From the NCBI GenBank assembly GCA_965116235.1, contig OZ220496.1, positions 1,364,001 to 1,428,000 of the forward strand: a stretch of 64,000 nt of DNA, read 5' to 3'. The position numbers were made by a program, and so were the translations under genes. Below are positions 54,686 to 63,063 of this stretch, one piece after another (position 1 is the first letter of the stretch; each line of letters starts with the position of its first letter). The notes beneath the pieces were generated by a model. It was given only the letters and a program-made list of their open reading frames with translations. It made no database searches and had not been told where the DNA came from. This stretch comes from MPNP01 sp965116235 (GTDB lineage: Bacteria; Pseudomonadota; Alphaproteobacteria; Rhodobacterales; Rhodobacteraceae).

Positions 54686-55553
54686 TGCGCGCCACTGGAC
54701 CTTGCGGGCCCTGGCCGCCCGCATGGGCGACATGTCCTGTGTCACGGTCGGCAACGTGTTGCGGCGTCATCGGCTGTATCCGCATCGGGTGTCGACCTTC
54801 AAGGTCTCGTCCGATGCGGCCTTTGCGGCCAAGATCAAGGATGTGGTTGGCCTGTATGTGAACCCGCCGGACCATGCGGTCGTGCTGTCCATTGACGAGA
54901 AGCCTCAGATCCAGGCTCTGGGGCGCACTCAGAAGCCCTGGCCCATGACCCCCGGACACGCGACCACCCGCACCCATGACTATGTCCGCCATGGCACGAC
55001 CTGTCTGCTGGCCTCCCTGGATGTCGCCACCGGGCGCGTGGTCGGCCAGACCAGCGAGCGGCACCGCTCCGAGGACTTCGTGGCCTTCCTCGATCATGTG
55101 GCCGAAGGCCTGGATGCCGACATGGATGTTCATGTCATTCTGGACAACGTCTCCTCGCACAAGTCGGCCACGGTCCTGGAGTGGCTGGCCGATCATCCGC
55201 GCTGGCACTTTCACTTCACGCCGACCTCGGCGTCGTGGGCCAATGCGGTGGAGGGCTTCTTCTCGAAACTGGCTCGCCAGCGTCTGAAGGACGCCATCTT
55301 CCATTCGCTGGAGGAATGCACGGCGGCCATTGAGGCGTTCATGGCGCATCACAACGCCCATCAGGCGCGACCGTTTCGGTGGCGGCGGTCGGCGGCGGAG
55401 CTGGTCGAGTCCGGGAAGCGGAGCCGGCAAAGACTGGGTACGACGGCGTGATTGGGGCGATCAATTATTACACACATATGTTTTTTACTGACCACTAGAT
55501 ATTGAAATTGGGTTCGTACGTATATACGTGACAAGTTCACGGCTTGTCTGTTG

Positions 55554-55629
<76 letters not shown>

Positions 55630-55663
55630 TTCACAGATAACAAAACTGTCTTTCATCATTCCC

Positions 55664-55674
55664 GGGGGGGGGGG
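55664..55674. repeat. G11 tract after tRNA-Ala
   Basis: A run of eleven G, 34 bp after the tRNA end, followed by AGGATTTT. It lacks the TGTCGCA inverted repeat and the TTGCAA box seen at the other tracts, and the gene after it is broken. Confidence 0.7.
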
Positions 55675-55758
55675 AGGATTTTCTTTTTCCCCTTGTTTCT
55701 GAAGGGTTTCCCCGTTTTACGTCTTTTCGAAGCACATCTCCACGCGTCGACATTGAAA

Positions 55759-56899
55759 ATGTCGAACGATCTAAAAACAGCAAAAACCACAATCGCCAAG
55801 CTCCATCAAGACATGGAGACCATTAACAGGCTGACCAAGCCATCCTATCTGAGCGTGATCGAACAGATGGAGCGCACGCTGGAACCGATCCGTCGTCAGC
55901 AGTTGGAAGTCAGTCGTGCTATCGAAATGCCTAGAGCAATGGCCCGGATACAAGAGATAGCCAGTGCCAATCAACACTTGCAGAAGTTGATAAAACAGAC
56001 CGCAACAAGCCGCATTGCCGAGAGCCTTGCGACTGCACATCAGTCATGATTTGAGCACATGAAGCCCCTCCAGCATGACTTTTCGTATCTTTCCCAGCTT
56101 CAGGCATCCGTCAAGCTGGCCCTGTGTGACACGTCTCTGCGGCTTGCCGTCACGGAACGGCTCATGGCGGGTATCGATTTCAAGACGATAAGGGGTCGTT
56201 TCCATATCGAGACCAGTCATTTTTGGACTGGAGAGCTCAATAGCCCATGTGGCAGCCTCGTATAGGGGGTGGGCAGAGTCGCTGCGGGAGTTCTTGGACA
56301 TCACGCGTTTACCTGCCTTCGTTATGCCGGGGACCGCTCGTGAGATCTACACCACCAGCTTCGCGCGCGATCCTTTGTCCCTTGGATGAACGGAATGAGG
56401 AAGATGCCAAAACGGAAATTCAGCTTGTCACGGAGGCGGAGCGGGAAATATCGGGCTGCATCACTCTCCTGCACCAGGTCGATCCGGGGCATGCTCGGCC
56501 TTACACCGGCGCTTGGAAAACTCTGCATAATAACAATGCCGACCGGGCAAGGCACATTCTGAGTTCGCTCAGAGAGCTGTGGAGGCACCTGCTTAGGCGG
56601 TTGGTACCTGACGATCTCGTCTTCGCGTGGATTCCGGGTATGTTAAATCACAAGGGCCTGCTACATGACGACAAGCCAACTCGTCGAGCTAGGGTACTTT
56701 ATGTCTGTCGGGATCTGAACAACAGTCCACTGACTGACCTCCTAATTTGTGATACCGTGTCTCTGGTTAAGTTGATTGAGCTGTTCAATCGGGTTCATGA
56801 GTTGGATGACCGATGAACAGTTCAGGGCCATTCTCCTTAAGAACAAATTCGTGGCTGATGTACATACTGCAAATCTCGTCGGGAAATTTTCATAAGTAG
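55759..56899 (+). pseudogene. decayed nuclease-like gene (possible pPIWI-associated nuclease family)
   Basis: Successive frames read as one protein of about 375 residues. 55759-56049 gives an alpha-helical start (TIAKLHQDMETINRL) that ends in TGA where TGG would continue as FEHMKPLQHDFSYL. After a shift near 56215 comes SSIAHVAASYRGW and LREFLDITRLPAFV; after another near 56370, CPLDERNEEDAKTEI and LRELWRHLLRRLVPDDLVF, ending TRRARVLYVCRDLNNSPL and VKLIELFNRVHELDD; the last part, NSWLMYILQIS, is again in another frame. At least four lesions. The C-terminal part resembles predicted nucleases near prokaryotic Argonaute-like genes; I am unsure of the family. Confidence 0.55.
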
Positions 56900-56912
56900 A
56901 CAGGAGGCAACC

Positions 56913-57147
56913 ATGCCAGAGAAACCAAGATCACATCATGTAGTGCCCAAACGCCGCTGGCGGTTGGGACATTAAGAAAGACAGAGCGACCCGTAGCAGC
57001 GGCCATTTCGACAAGAAGCAGGATGCCGTTGATGCCGGGCGCAAGATCAGCCAGAACCAAGGTACCGAGTTCTACATCTATGGCAAGGACGGGAAGATCC
57101 AGAATAAGGACAGTCACGGGAACGAACCATATCCGCCGAAGGGGTGA
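56913..57147 (+). pseudogene. DUF2188 protein gene, single-base frameshift
   Basis: ATG 56913 with an ideal AGGAGG site encodes MPEKPRSHHVVP; one base later the next frame continues AAGGWDIKKDRATRSSGHF and KKQDAVDAGRKISQNQGTE to a stop at 57147. This is a complete DUF2188 protein of about 77 residues apart from the extra base in AAACGCC near 56950. Its stop overlaps a GTG in the methyltransferase frame. The family is small, widespread and of unknown function. Confidence 0.65.
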
Positions 57148-57170
57148 TACAATGCAACAAAGAAAAGACA

Positions 57171-57920
57171 GTGAACGATTTTCAACTCCTCATTGACCTT
57201 CACCGGCCTGCTGAACGACAGGGCCCGGGCGGGGACGCCGAAACAAAACTTGCGATTGACCTAGCCGGACTCGATCGATCAAGCCCTTTGAAAATCGCGG
57301 ATATTGGTTGTGGTACCGGTGCATCGACTATCCTTCTGGCCAAGGAGCTGGATGCCGACATCACCGCCGTGGACTTCCTGTCGGAGTTTCTCGATGAGCT
57401 CCAAGTCAGAGCCAGCAACCACGGCGTGGAGGACAGGATCACCACGTTGAACTGCTCCATGGATGCCCTGCCCTTTGCAGAGGGAGAATTCGACATAATC
57501 TGGTCCGAAGGGGCCGTCTACAATATAGGCTTTGAAGCCGGAGTATTAGCCTGGAGCCGATTCCTGAAGCCCGGTGGAAAGCTCATTGTTTCTGAGATCA
57601 TCTGGCTCAGTTCCACACGACCGGAAGAACTTCAGTCCTACTGGGAGACTGAATATCCGGAGATCGATGTTGCTTCAACCAAGATCGGGCTTCTTGAGCG
57701 GCATGGTTATAGCCCGCAATGTTATTTTGTTTTGCCGGTGCATTGCTGGCTTGAGAATTACTATCGCCCCATGCAGAGCCGATTTGATGCGTTTCTTCAA
57801 CGGCATGGGCACAGCGACCAGGCCAAGGCCGTCGTCGATGCGGAACGGCACGAAATTGCCCTTTATGAAAAATTCCAAGACTACTACAGCTATAGCTTCT
57901 ACGTGGCGAAGAAGGTGTAA
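57171..57920 (+). CDS. class I SAM-dependent methyltransferase
   Basis: 249 residues from GTG 57171 (homologs begin MNDFQLLIDLH); the frame is open upstream to 57144. The SAM-binding motif I is IADIGCGTGASTILLA, the acidic residue at the end of strand 2 is in ITAVDF, and motif IV-like LPFAEGEFDIIWSEGA follows. It resembles small-molecule or metalloid methyltransferases of unknown substrate. It follows the DUF2188 gene with little gap. Confidence 0.75.
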   Translation: MNDFQLLIDLHRPAERQGPGGDAETKLAIDLAGLDRSSPLKIADIGCGTGASTILLAKELDADITAVDFLSEFLDELQVRASNHGVEDRITTLNCSMDALPFAEGEFDIIWSEGAVYNIGFEAGVLAWSRFLKPGGKLIVSEIIWLSSTRPEELQSYWETEYPEIDVASTKIGLLERHGYSPQCYFVLPVHCWLENYYRPMQSRFDAFLQRHGHSDQAKAVVDAERHEIALYEKFQDYYSYSFYVAKKV

Positions 57921-58123
57921 GGCATGACGCCACCGGAGTAAGAATTGCTTGCCCTAGCGGCCCAGCTCGATCCCCGTTTTGGGAACCGAACCGGTGTCAG
58001 AAAACCGGATTTGGAGTTGTTACGGTGAAACGCCAAGTGTATCAGGTGTGCCATAACGTCGAACGCTCGTCCGGGGAAATGGAAGTGCCATTTCAGGAAA
58101 TCTGCTTGATTCCCCTTCCCAAC
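57921..58123. other. gene-free region before the Fic operator
   Basis: About 200 bp with no gene or clear site; it becomes strongly AT-rich at its right end. Confidence 0.4.
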
Positions 58124-58176
58124 TCTTTATTTTAGGATAAATAATTAAGATAAAATAAAGACAAATCTTATTTTAG
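58124..58176. promoter_or_regulatory. AT-rich operator/promoter of the Fic gene
   Basis: CTTTATTTTA (58124-58133) and TAAAATAAAG (58150-58159) form a perfect 10-bp inverted repeat with a 16-bp centre. The sub-site TTATTTTAGG at 58126-58135 recurs directly at 58167-58176, 41 bp later, close to four helical turns. The Fic start codon is 25 bp beyond. Such repeats fit binding by a winged-helix protein; the Fic protein itself has a C-terminal winged helix, so autoregulation is plausible. Confidence 0.5.
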
Positions 58177-58201
58177 GTTCGTTGGGTTCGAGGCAGGCAG
58201 G

Positions 58202-59371
58202 ATGAAGCGAAAACTCCAAGGCAGTTACGTGACCATATCGACGGTGGGTGAGAAAGCCCAGGCATTCGTGCCTGCATCGCTACCGCCGCGTCCGTCCATC
58301 GACTGGACACCGGAACTGCGCAGCAAGTTCGATCAGGCTCTGCTTGCATTGGGGCGGCTGGACAGTGTCTTGACCCTGCTGCCGGATACCTCGCTGTTCC
58401 TCTATATGTATGTACGTAAGGAAGCGGTTCTTTCATCCATGATCGAGGGAACTCGGTCTTCCCTGTCAGACCTGCTGCTGTTCGAGCTGGATCAGGAACC
58501 GAATGTACCACTGGATGATGTGCAGGAGGTTCGCAACTATGTTGACGCCCTTGATCATGGCCTGCACCTGCTAGAAAAAGGGCTACCTCTATCATTGCGG
58601 CTGCTCCGCGAGATTCATGGCGTGTTGCTGGCCCGGGGTCGGGGCAGCAATCAGACCCCGGGCGAGTTCCGGCGTAGCCAGAACTGGATCGGCGGCACCA
58701 GGCCCGGTAATGCGGACTTTGTTCCACCTCCGGCCAAGGAGGTGCTGAGGTGTATGAACAAGCTGGAGCTCTTCCTCCATGACCAGCCAGAGCCGACGCC
58801 GGTGCTGCTCAAGGCGGCATTGGCCCATGTGCAGTTCGAGACGATCCACCCATTCCTTGACGGCAATGGCCGTTTGGGACGTCTGCTGATCGCTCTGGTG
58901 CTGTACGAACAGAAGGTGCTGCGTGAGCCGATGCTTTATCTTAGCCTCTATTTCAAGACACACCGGCAGTACTACTATGAACTCCTCAACAACGTGCGTA
59001 TGACTGGTGACTGGGAAGCCTGGCTCGATTTCTTTGCCAAGGCCGTGATCGTAACTGCCACCCAGGCGGTCGAAACAGCGCAGCAGCTCCTCAATCTGTC
59101 GAACCAGGACCGTGACAAGATCATCGGTCTGGGACGGGCGGCGGCTTCTACCCTGCAGGTCCACCAGGCGCTGATGGAGCATCCCATCGCTACCTCAGGC
59201 TCACTGGTGAAGAAGACCGGTATCACCCCGGCAACAGTCAACAAGGCGCTTGGTCATCTGGAGCGGCTCGGTATTGTCAAGGAACTGACCGCCTGGAAGC
59301 GTAACCGCCTGTTCAGCTACGCGGGCTACATCGAGATCATGAGTTATGGCACGGAACTGCCGGATAGGTAG
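58202..59371 (+). CDS. Fic family protein with N-terminal inhibitory motif and C-terminal winged helix
   Basis: 389 residues. The Fic active site HPFLDGNGRLGR (residues 216-227) is intact, so AMP transfer from ATP to a target hydroxyl is expected. The inhibitory motif S-x-x-x-E-G is at Ser78-Glu82-Gly83 (SSMIEGTRSS), placing it in class II, where the inhibitory helix is within the same chain. The C-terminal 70 residues form a winged helix-turn-helix (GSLVKKTGITPATVNKALGH). It lies in an accessory island next to an ADP-ribosylglycohydrolase gene. Confidence 0.9.
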   Translation: MKRKLQGSYVTISTVGEKAQAFVPASLPPRPSIDWTPELRSKFDQALLALGRLDSVLTLLPDTSLFLYMYVRKEAVLSSMIEGTRSSLSDLLLFELDQEPNVPLDDVQEVRNYVDALDHGLHLLEKGLPLSLRLLREIHGVLLARGRGSNQTPGEFRRSQNWIGGTRPGNADFVPPPAKEVLRCMNKLELFLHDQPEPTPVLLKAALAHVQFETIHPFLDGNGRLGRLLIALVLYEQKVLREPMLYLSLYFKTHRQYYYELLNNVRMTGDWEAWLDFFAKAVIVTATQAVETAQQLLNLSNQDRDKIIGLGRAAASTLQVHQALMEHPIATSGSLVKKTGITPATVNKALGHLERLGIVKELTAWKRNRLFSYAGYIEIMSYGTELPDR

Positions 59372-59634
59372 ATCCAATTTGATTCCGGTTTTCTGCCCCG
59401 GCGTTCCACTTCAGCTTCAAAGAGAATTTGATCGACGATATGTCTGCAAAATGTGCGTCTTTGAAAAAGACGCTTGCTGATTATTTCAAGTTTCGGCACA
59501 AGATCGGCAAGAATGCTGTATCAGGGATCTGAAACTCTGTAAAATTCACGGCAAATTCGATATTGAAACCTCGTTCGAATAGGTGGAAACTGTTGTGTTG
59601 ACAGGGTGGTTCATCCTGAATTGGAGGCGAGTAT
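59372..59634. other. intergenic region after Fic
   Basis: About 260 bp without a supported gene; a plus-strand stretch reads ECASLKKTLAD-like helical codons without a start and may be a remnant. Confidence 0.3.
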
Positions 59635-59751
59635 ATGAAATCTCCGGAAAGTATCTCCATATCAGTTCGATCCAAGAACAAACAGTGTTATACATCTATG
59701 GAAACCGGTCAGTCCAGCATTATGCTCCGGGATAAGATTGCTGTTACATGA
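59635..59751 (+). CDS. small ORF coupled to the ADP-ribosylglycohydrolase gene
   Basis: 38 residues starting at ATG 59635 with a strong TGGAGGCGA site 5 bp upstream, beginning MKSPESISISV. Its stop TGA lies inside the ATGA that starts the next gene, a classical coupling arrangement. The product is not recognised. It could be a leader peptide or a very small protein; the site strength and the overlap argue that it is translated. Confidence 0.5.
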   Translation: MKSPESISISVRSKNKQCYTSMETGQSSIMLRDKIAVT

Positions 59752-60692
59752 GCACTTGTATGCTGTCCAGAGCGCAAGGATGTCTGCTCGGTCAACTTGC
59801 TGGAGATGCGCTAGGAAGCTTGGTTGAGTTTCAGACCCCCAACGAGATCAGACGCAGTTATCCTGACGGTGTAAGGGAGTTGGCAGACGGCGGCACGTGG
59901 AATACCATAGCAGGTCAGCCGACCGATGACTCCGAGATGGCCTTGTTATTGGCTCGTATGCTGGAGAACGCCGATGCTTATAGGCCTGAGGCGGCCCGCA
60001 AGAAATATCAGTATTGGCTGGGTTCCGGTCCCTTTGATTGCGGCGTGACCGTGGCCGCGGGGTTGCAGGGCAATCCCAACCCCGACAGCCAGGCCAATGG
60101 GGCCATGATGAGAGTTAGCCCGCTCGGAATTTTCGGAGCCCGATTTGAACTGAGAGATGTGATGAAATGGGCCATGCAGGATGCAGAGCTTACACATCCC
60201 AACCCGATCTGCCAGCAGGCAAACGCACTGTTTGCCATGGGCATTGCCTTCACGATACAATCTGGCTGTGACCGCAAGGAACTTTACAAGCACATTTGGC
60301 AGTGGGCATTCGAATTGAAGTTTGAAGCTTCCTTGTCCGAAATCATTGACAAGGCTGCCAGTGAGCCGCCAGCAGATTATGTTCATCAGCAAGGCTGGGT
60401 TTTAATTGCTTTTCATAATGCTTTGTACCAGTTGCTTTATGCACCAAGCCTAAGTGAGGGGGTAGTCAACACCGTTATGCGTGGAGGCGACACCGATACC
60501 AATGCGGCCATTTGTGGAGCGTTGTTAGGGGCCGTGTATGGGCGGAATGCGATTCCAGATCAGTGGTTTCACTCCCTGCAAAACTGCCGTCCTGAGATCG
60601 GGAATCCGCGGGTACATCATCCCCGTCCAGAGTGCCTCTGGCCGGTTGATGCCTTGGATCTGGTGAAGCGGCTCATCCGGAATGAAGTATGA
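59748..60692 (+). CDS. ADP-ribosylglycohydrolase family protein
   Basis: 314 residues of the ARH fold. Metal and ADP-ribose motifs are GDALGSLVEF near the start, PTDDSEMALLLARM in the first third and GGDTDTNAAICGAL near residue 245, so both Mg2+ sites look complete. ARH enzymes remove ADP-ribose from proteins, nucleic acids or small molecules; some reverse regulatory or toxin modification. The gene overlaps a 38-codon ORF and lies 376 bp after a Fic gene, which suggests a modification theme in this island. Confidence 0.88.
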   Translation: MSTCMLSRAQGCLLGQLAGDALGSLVEFQTPNEIRRSYPDGVRELADGGTWNTIAGQPTDDSEMALLLARMLENADAYRPEAARKKYQYWLGSGPFDCGVTVAAGLQGNPNPDSQANGAMMRVSPLGIFGARFELRDVMKWAMQDAELTHPNPICQQANALFAMGIAFTIQSGCDRKELYKHIWQWAFELKFEASLSEIIDKAASEPPADYVHQQGWVLIAFHNALYQLLYAPSLSEGVVNTVMRGGDTDTNAAICGALLGAVYGRNAIPDQWFHSLQNCRPEIGNPRVHHPRPECLWPVDALDLVKRLIRNEV

Positions 60693-61460
60693 AGCACCGA
60701 TACAATGCGATAGTGATTATACGCTCAAATAAACGTTCGGTCAGCTCGGGACCGTTTTCGAACCCCTGCATGAGTGTTTTGACATTGCCATGAAGCTCAT
60801 GCTCTGGTCGGTTGCCACTATCTAGGCCGTATGCCGCTGGACACAATGCTTGAACGCCTATGGTGGCTACACCCATGTCATCCGATGGTGCATTATCTGG
60901 TCCGGATGTGCACCACTCGTCGCAACAAGATAGAAAAGGGAATTATATGGGGCTTATATTGTTAACTTGAAATCGAGAACGCCATGCCTACCCGCCGAGA
61001 CTGGTGCCAGGATTGTATCCGATGCTTCTCGATATGAACGTAAACCACGCGGAACCATTCGCGCGTGTCATGGCAAAAGCGGGCTTTTGCCATTGACCGA
61101 TGTGTCTCGTATCTCAAGGGTCTAACATGCATGACGTTGCAACGCGACATCACAGTAAATTCGTTCACATAAAACCTCCGAACCATTCCGAATCTGATTT
61201 TCAAGTTTGGGTATATAAACCCCAATAAAAAGGAAATTATATTCATTAGTGCCATTGTCCCATTGAGATGGGATATCGGGTAAATGAAATAAAACTGGAG
61301 GAAACCGACCGAGAAAGTCATTCCCATGCTTCTGGCCGGTTATCAGCTGTCAAGGTCAGACATGGAAGAATCCTTTAGGCCCAAAGCCAAGATGAGCAAG
61401 TTCCGGAAAGCATTTTTTTGCTGGTGTCATGTGATGGCAAGGGCAAGGCTGATGCCTTGA
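60693..61460. other. gene-free, AT-rich region with one arm of an inverted repeat
   Basis: About 770 bp. The minus strand between about 61130 and 61350 has a coding-like frame without a clear start (it reads GRFPPVLFHLPDIPS and NGTNEYNFLF), possibly a gene remnant. It contains the left arm (61235-61258) of the 24-bp inverted repeat. Confidence 0.35.
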
Positions 61461-61494
61461 TGCCAAAGGAACAATGGCACTAATGAATATAATT
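61235..61494. repeat. 24-bp inverted repeat, arms 61235-61258 and 61471-61494
   Basis: The arms are perfect complements (right arm begins ACAATGGCACTAATGAATAT) and are 212 bp apart. Both arms fall within coding-like frames that read NGTNEYN on their own strand, so the repeat may come from an inverted duplication of a gene end or a recombination scar, not from a regulatory site. Confidence 0.6.
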
Positions 61495-61715
61495 CCCCAA
61501 TATATAATCCCCTTCTCAAATGGTTTGATCTCCTGCAGAACAGTGAGGTTGATCGCGTGCGTTTCCATAGTTTGTACCGGGATCCTGGCACTTCTGCAAT
61601 CGAAGTTGCGTCAACGGAGAATTATCTGCAAATCTCCCCAAACCCGATTGACGAAGCCTTCGGTTCACTGGTTGATAAGGAAATCGAAAACGACATGGGC
61701 AACCTTGGCCAATGA
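61461..61715 (+). pseudogene. C-terminal gene fragment before the island's last operon
   Basis: An open frame of 84 codons with no start codon ends at TGA 61713-61715. It reads coding-like (NPLLKWFDLLQNSEVDRV, ENYLQISPNPIDEAFGSL, then DKEIENDMGNLGQ) and its stop overlaps the next ATG (ATGA at 61712). I do not recognise the family. The upstream part appears lost near the inverted repeat. Confidence 0.45.
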
Positions 61716-62235
61716 AGATAGTCGAGGCCGATGGTTTTAGATTTTGCTTTGGAGATGCTTTAGAAGCATTTATCTTTGATGAGAAAGACAGGGCAAAAAC
61801 TGCCTACATGATGCACCCATGAAATGTGTCGACATTATCGCCGAGTTTGAAGAGGTGTATGTTTTTGTGGAGTTGAAGGATTACGATGATTCATCGTTTT
61901 TCGGCAGTTTTGGATCGGGAACTGATGACGAAAAAACACGACATGCCAAGCTCAATACTCTCAAGAACTACTTGAAGTACAAATTTCGTGATTCCTACCT
62001 TTTCCGGTATGCTGAACAAAAGGTCGATAAACCCATCCGCTACATTTGCCTGATCACCTTTGAAAACGCCTTGAACAGTCGGATTCAGAAGTCGCTTAAA
62101 CGGGAGTTGCCTGTCGGAAAGGCATCACAACGCTGGGTTCGGGAATTAGCCATTAGCTGCCATGTTGTAAACTTGAACAGATGGAACAAAAATTTCCCGA
62201 ATTGGCCAGTCTCTCGTATCCCTGCTTCCACTTGA
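61712..62235 (+). pseudogene. uncharacterised protein, probably one gene split near 61818
   Basis: ATG 61712 gives 36 codons (FRFCFGDALEAFIFDEKD and so on) ending CATCCATGA-like at 61820-61822; the frame from ATG 61819 continues with DIIAEFEEVYVFVELKDYDD and 138 residues to 62235. The pieces read as one protein, and joining them needs one base, although the ATGA overlap also allows two coupled ORFs. The VFVELKDYD segment is reminiscent of small nuclease-like cores, but I cannot name the family. A HEPN protein gene follows by 63 bp. Confidence 0.5.
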
Positions 62236-62298
62236 GGAGTCAACAAATCGAGGTCACAGCACTGAGAATAGCCCGTATTCGGGATAAAGCAGGTCATC

Positions 62299-62961
62299 AT
62301 GTCAGTTTCATATGAAAAACTCAAAGCCAAGGAGGACAGGACATATGCCTGTTGCGAGCAGGATTTTCTGTTGCGAATTCACCGTTCCATCAGCTGGATT
62401 GGCAAGGCCCAAGGCATAGAAGACGATGACGACATGCAGTTTATCTGTTTCTGGATCGCGTTCAACGCGGCCTACGGAAGACAAAAAGATATGGATGAAC
62501 AAGACGGCAAGGAACTGAGGAAGGTAGCCGAGTTCTTTGACAAAATAAGCGACTTGGATACGTCCCACCGGCTGTATCATGCTGTTTGGGACAATTTCCC
62601 GGATAAAGTTCGGAATTTTATCAGCAACAAGTTTGTCTATCAGCCGTTCTGGATGCACCACAGTGGTCAAATGCCTCGGGAAGAGATGGAGGAGAGATTT
62701 GCTGAGGCCAATGCAGGTTTCTTCAGGGCCTTTACCAAGCGCGAAGCAGGAGTCGTTCTATCGATTCTGTTTTCCCGACTGTATGTCTTGCGGAATCAGC
62801 TGGTTCACGGATCTGCCACTTACAAAAGCAGCAAGAATCGGGATCAGGTCTCGTTGGGAAACGCCTTGGTCAAGGAGTTTGTCCCCATTTGTGTTGATGT
62901 CATGCTTGATCATCCCGCTGAGAAGTGGGGGAATCCCATGTATCCCGTAGTTGAAAACTGA
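62299..62961 (+). CDS. HEPN-like (Apea type) putative RNase
   Basis: 220 mostly helical residues. RNQLVH at residues 165-170 is the HEPN catalytic motif RNxxxH, in the usual position on the last helices, following VVLSILFSRLYVL. HEPN proteins act as RNases in toxin-antitoxin, abortive-infection and CRISPR-associated systems. It lies directly after an uncharacterised, probably split gene and may form a pair with it. No nucleotidyltransferase (MNT) antitoxin partner is visible. Confidence 0.65.
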   Translation: MSVSYEKLKAKEDRTYACCEQDFLLRIHRSISWIGKAQGIEDDDDMQFICFWIAFNAAYGRQKDMDEQDGKELRKVAEFFDKISDLDTSHRLYHAVWDNFPDKVRNFISNKFVYQPFWMHHSGQMPREEMEERFAEANAGFFRAFTKREAGVVLSILFSRLYVLRNQLVHGSATYKSSKNRDQVSLGNALVKEFVPICVDVMLDHPAEKWGNPMYPVVEN

Positions 62962-63063
62962 ATTTTGCGGTCTATTGTCTCGGTTCAGCAATTCTGCTTT
63001 CCCGCCACGAGCTACATGAAGCGGGTTCAGGCAGGATCGGCCGGTTTTTGAATCAAGATAATT

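Larger units (their letters stand above)
51911..55451 (+). pseudogene. IS630-family transposase, split by the IS4 insertion
   Basis: The 5' part (51911-52241) encodes a helix-turn-helix region (HVRRARIILELGSGCGLAE, VCRWWERF). The 3' part (54694-55451) encodes the DDE domain: SIDEKPQIQAL (first Asp), VILDNVSSHKS (second Asp), and SWANAVEGFFSKL (Glu). Removing the inner element with one copy of its 8-bp duplication joins the two parts exactly in frame to about 360 residues, so the gene was intact when interrupted. ATG 51911 has a GAGGAG site. Confidence 0.9.
51784..55495 (+). mobile_element. IS630-family insertion sequence, interrupted by an IS4-family element
   Basis: The ends are perfect inverted repeats: GTGGTCAGTAAAAAAC at 51784 and its complement ending at 55495, flanked by a TA dinucleotide on each side (51782-51783 and 55496-55497), the target duplication expected for IS630. 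The total length is 3712 bp, but 2444 bp of this is a second element plus an 8-bp duplication, leaving about 1260 bp of IS630. It inserted between the ABC operon and tRNA-Ala. Its GC content is clearly higher than that of neighbouring genes. Confidence 0.92.

Noticed and set aside
62221..62250. Duplicate of the tRNA-Ala 3' end as an attachment site
   Set aside because: A segment with GGAGTCAA resembles part of the tRNA end in reverse, but the match is too short and no integrase is present.
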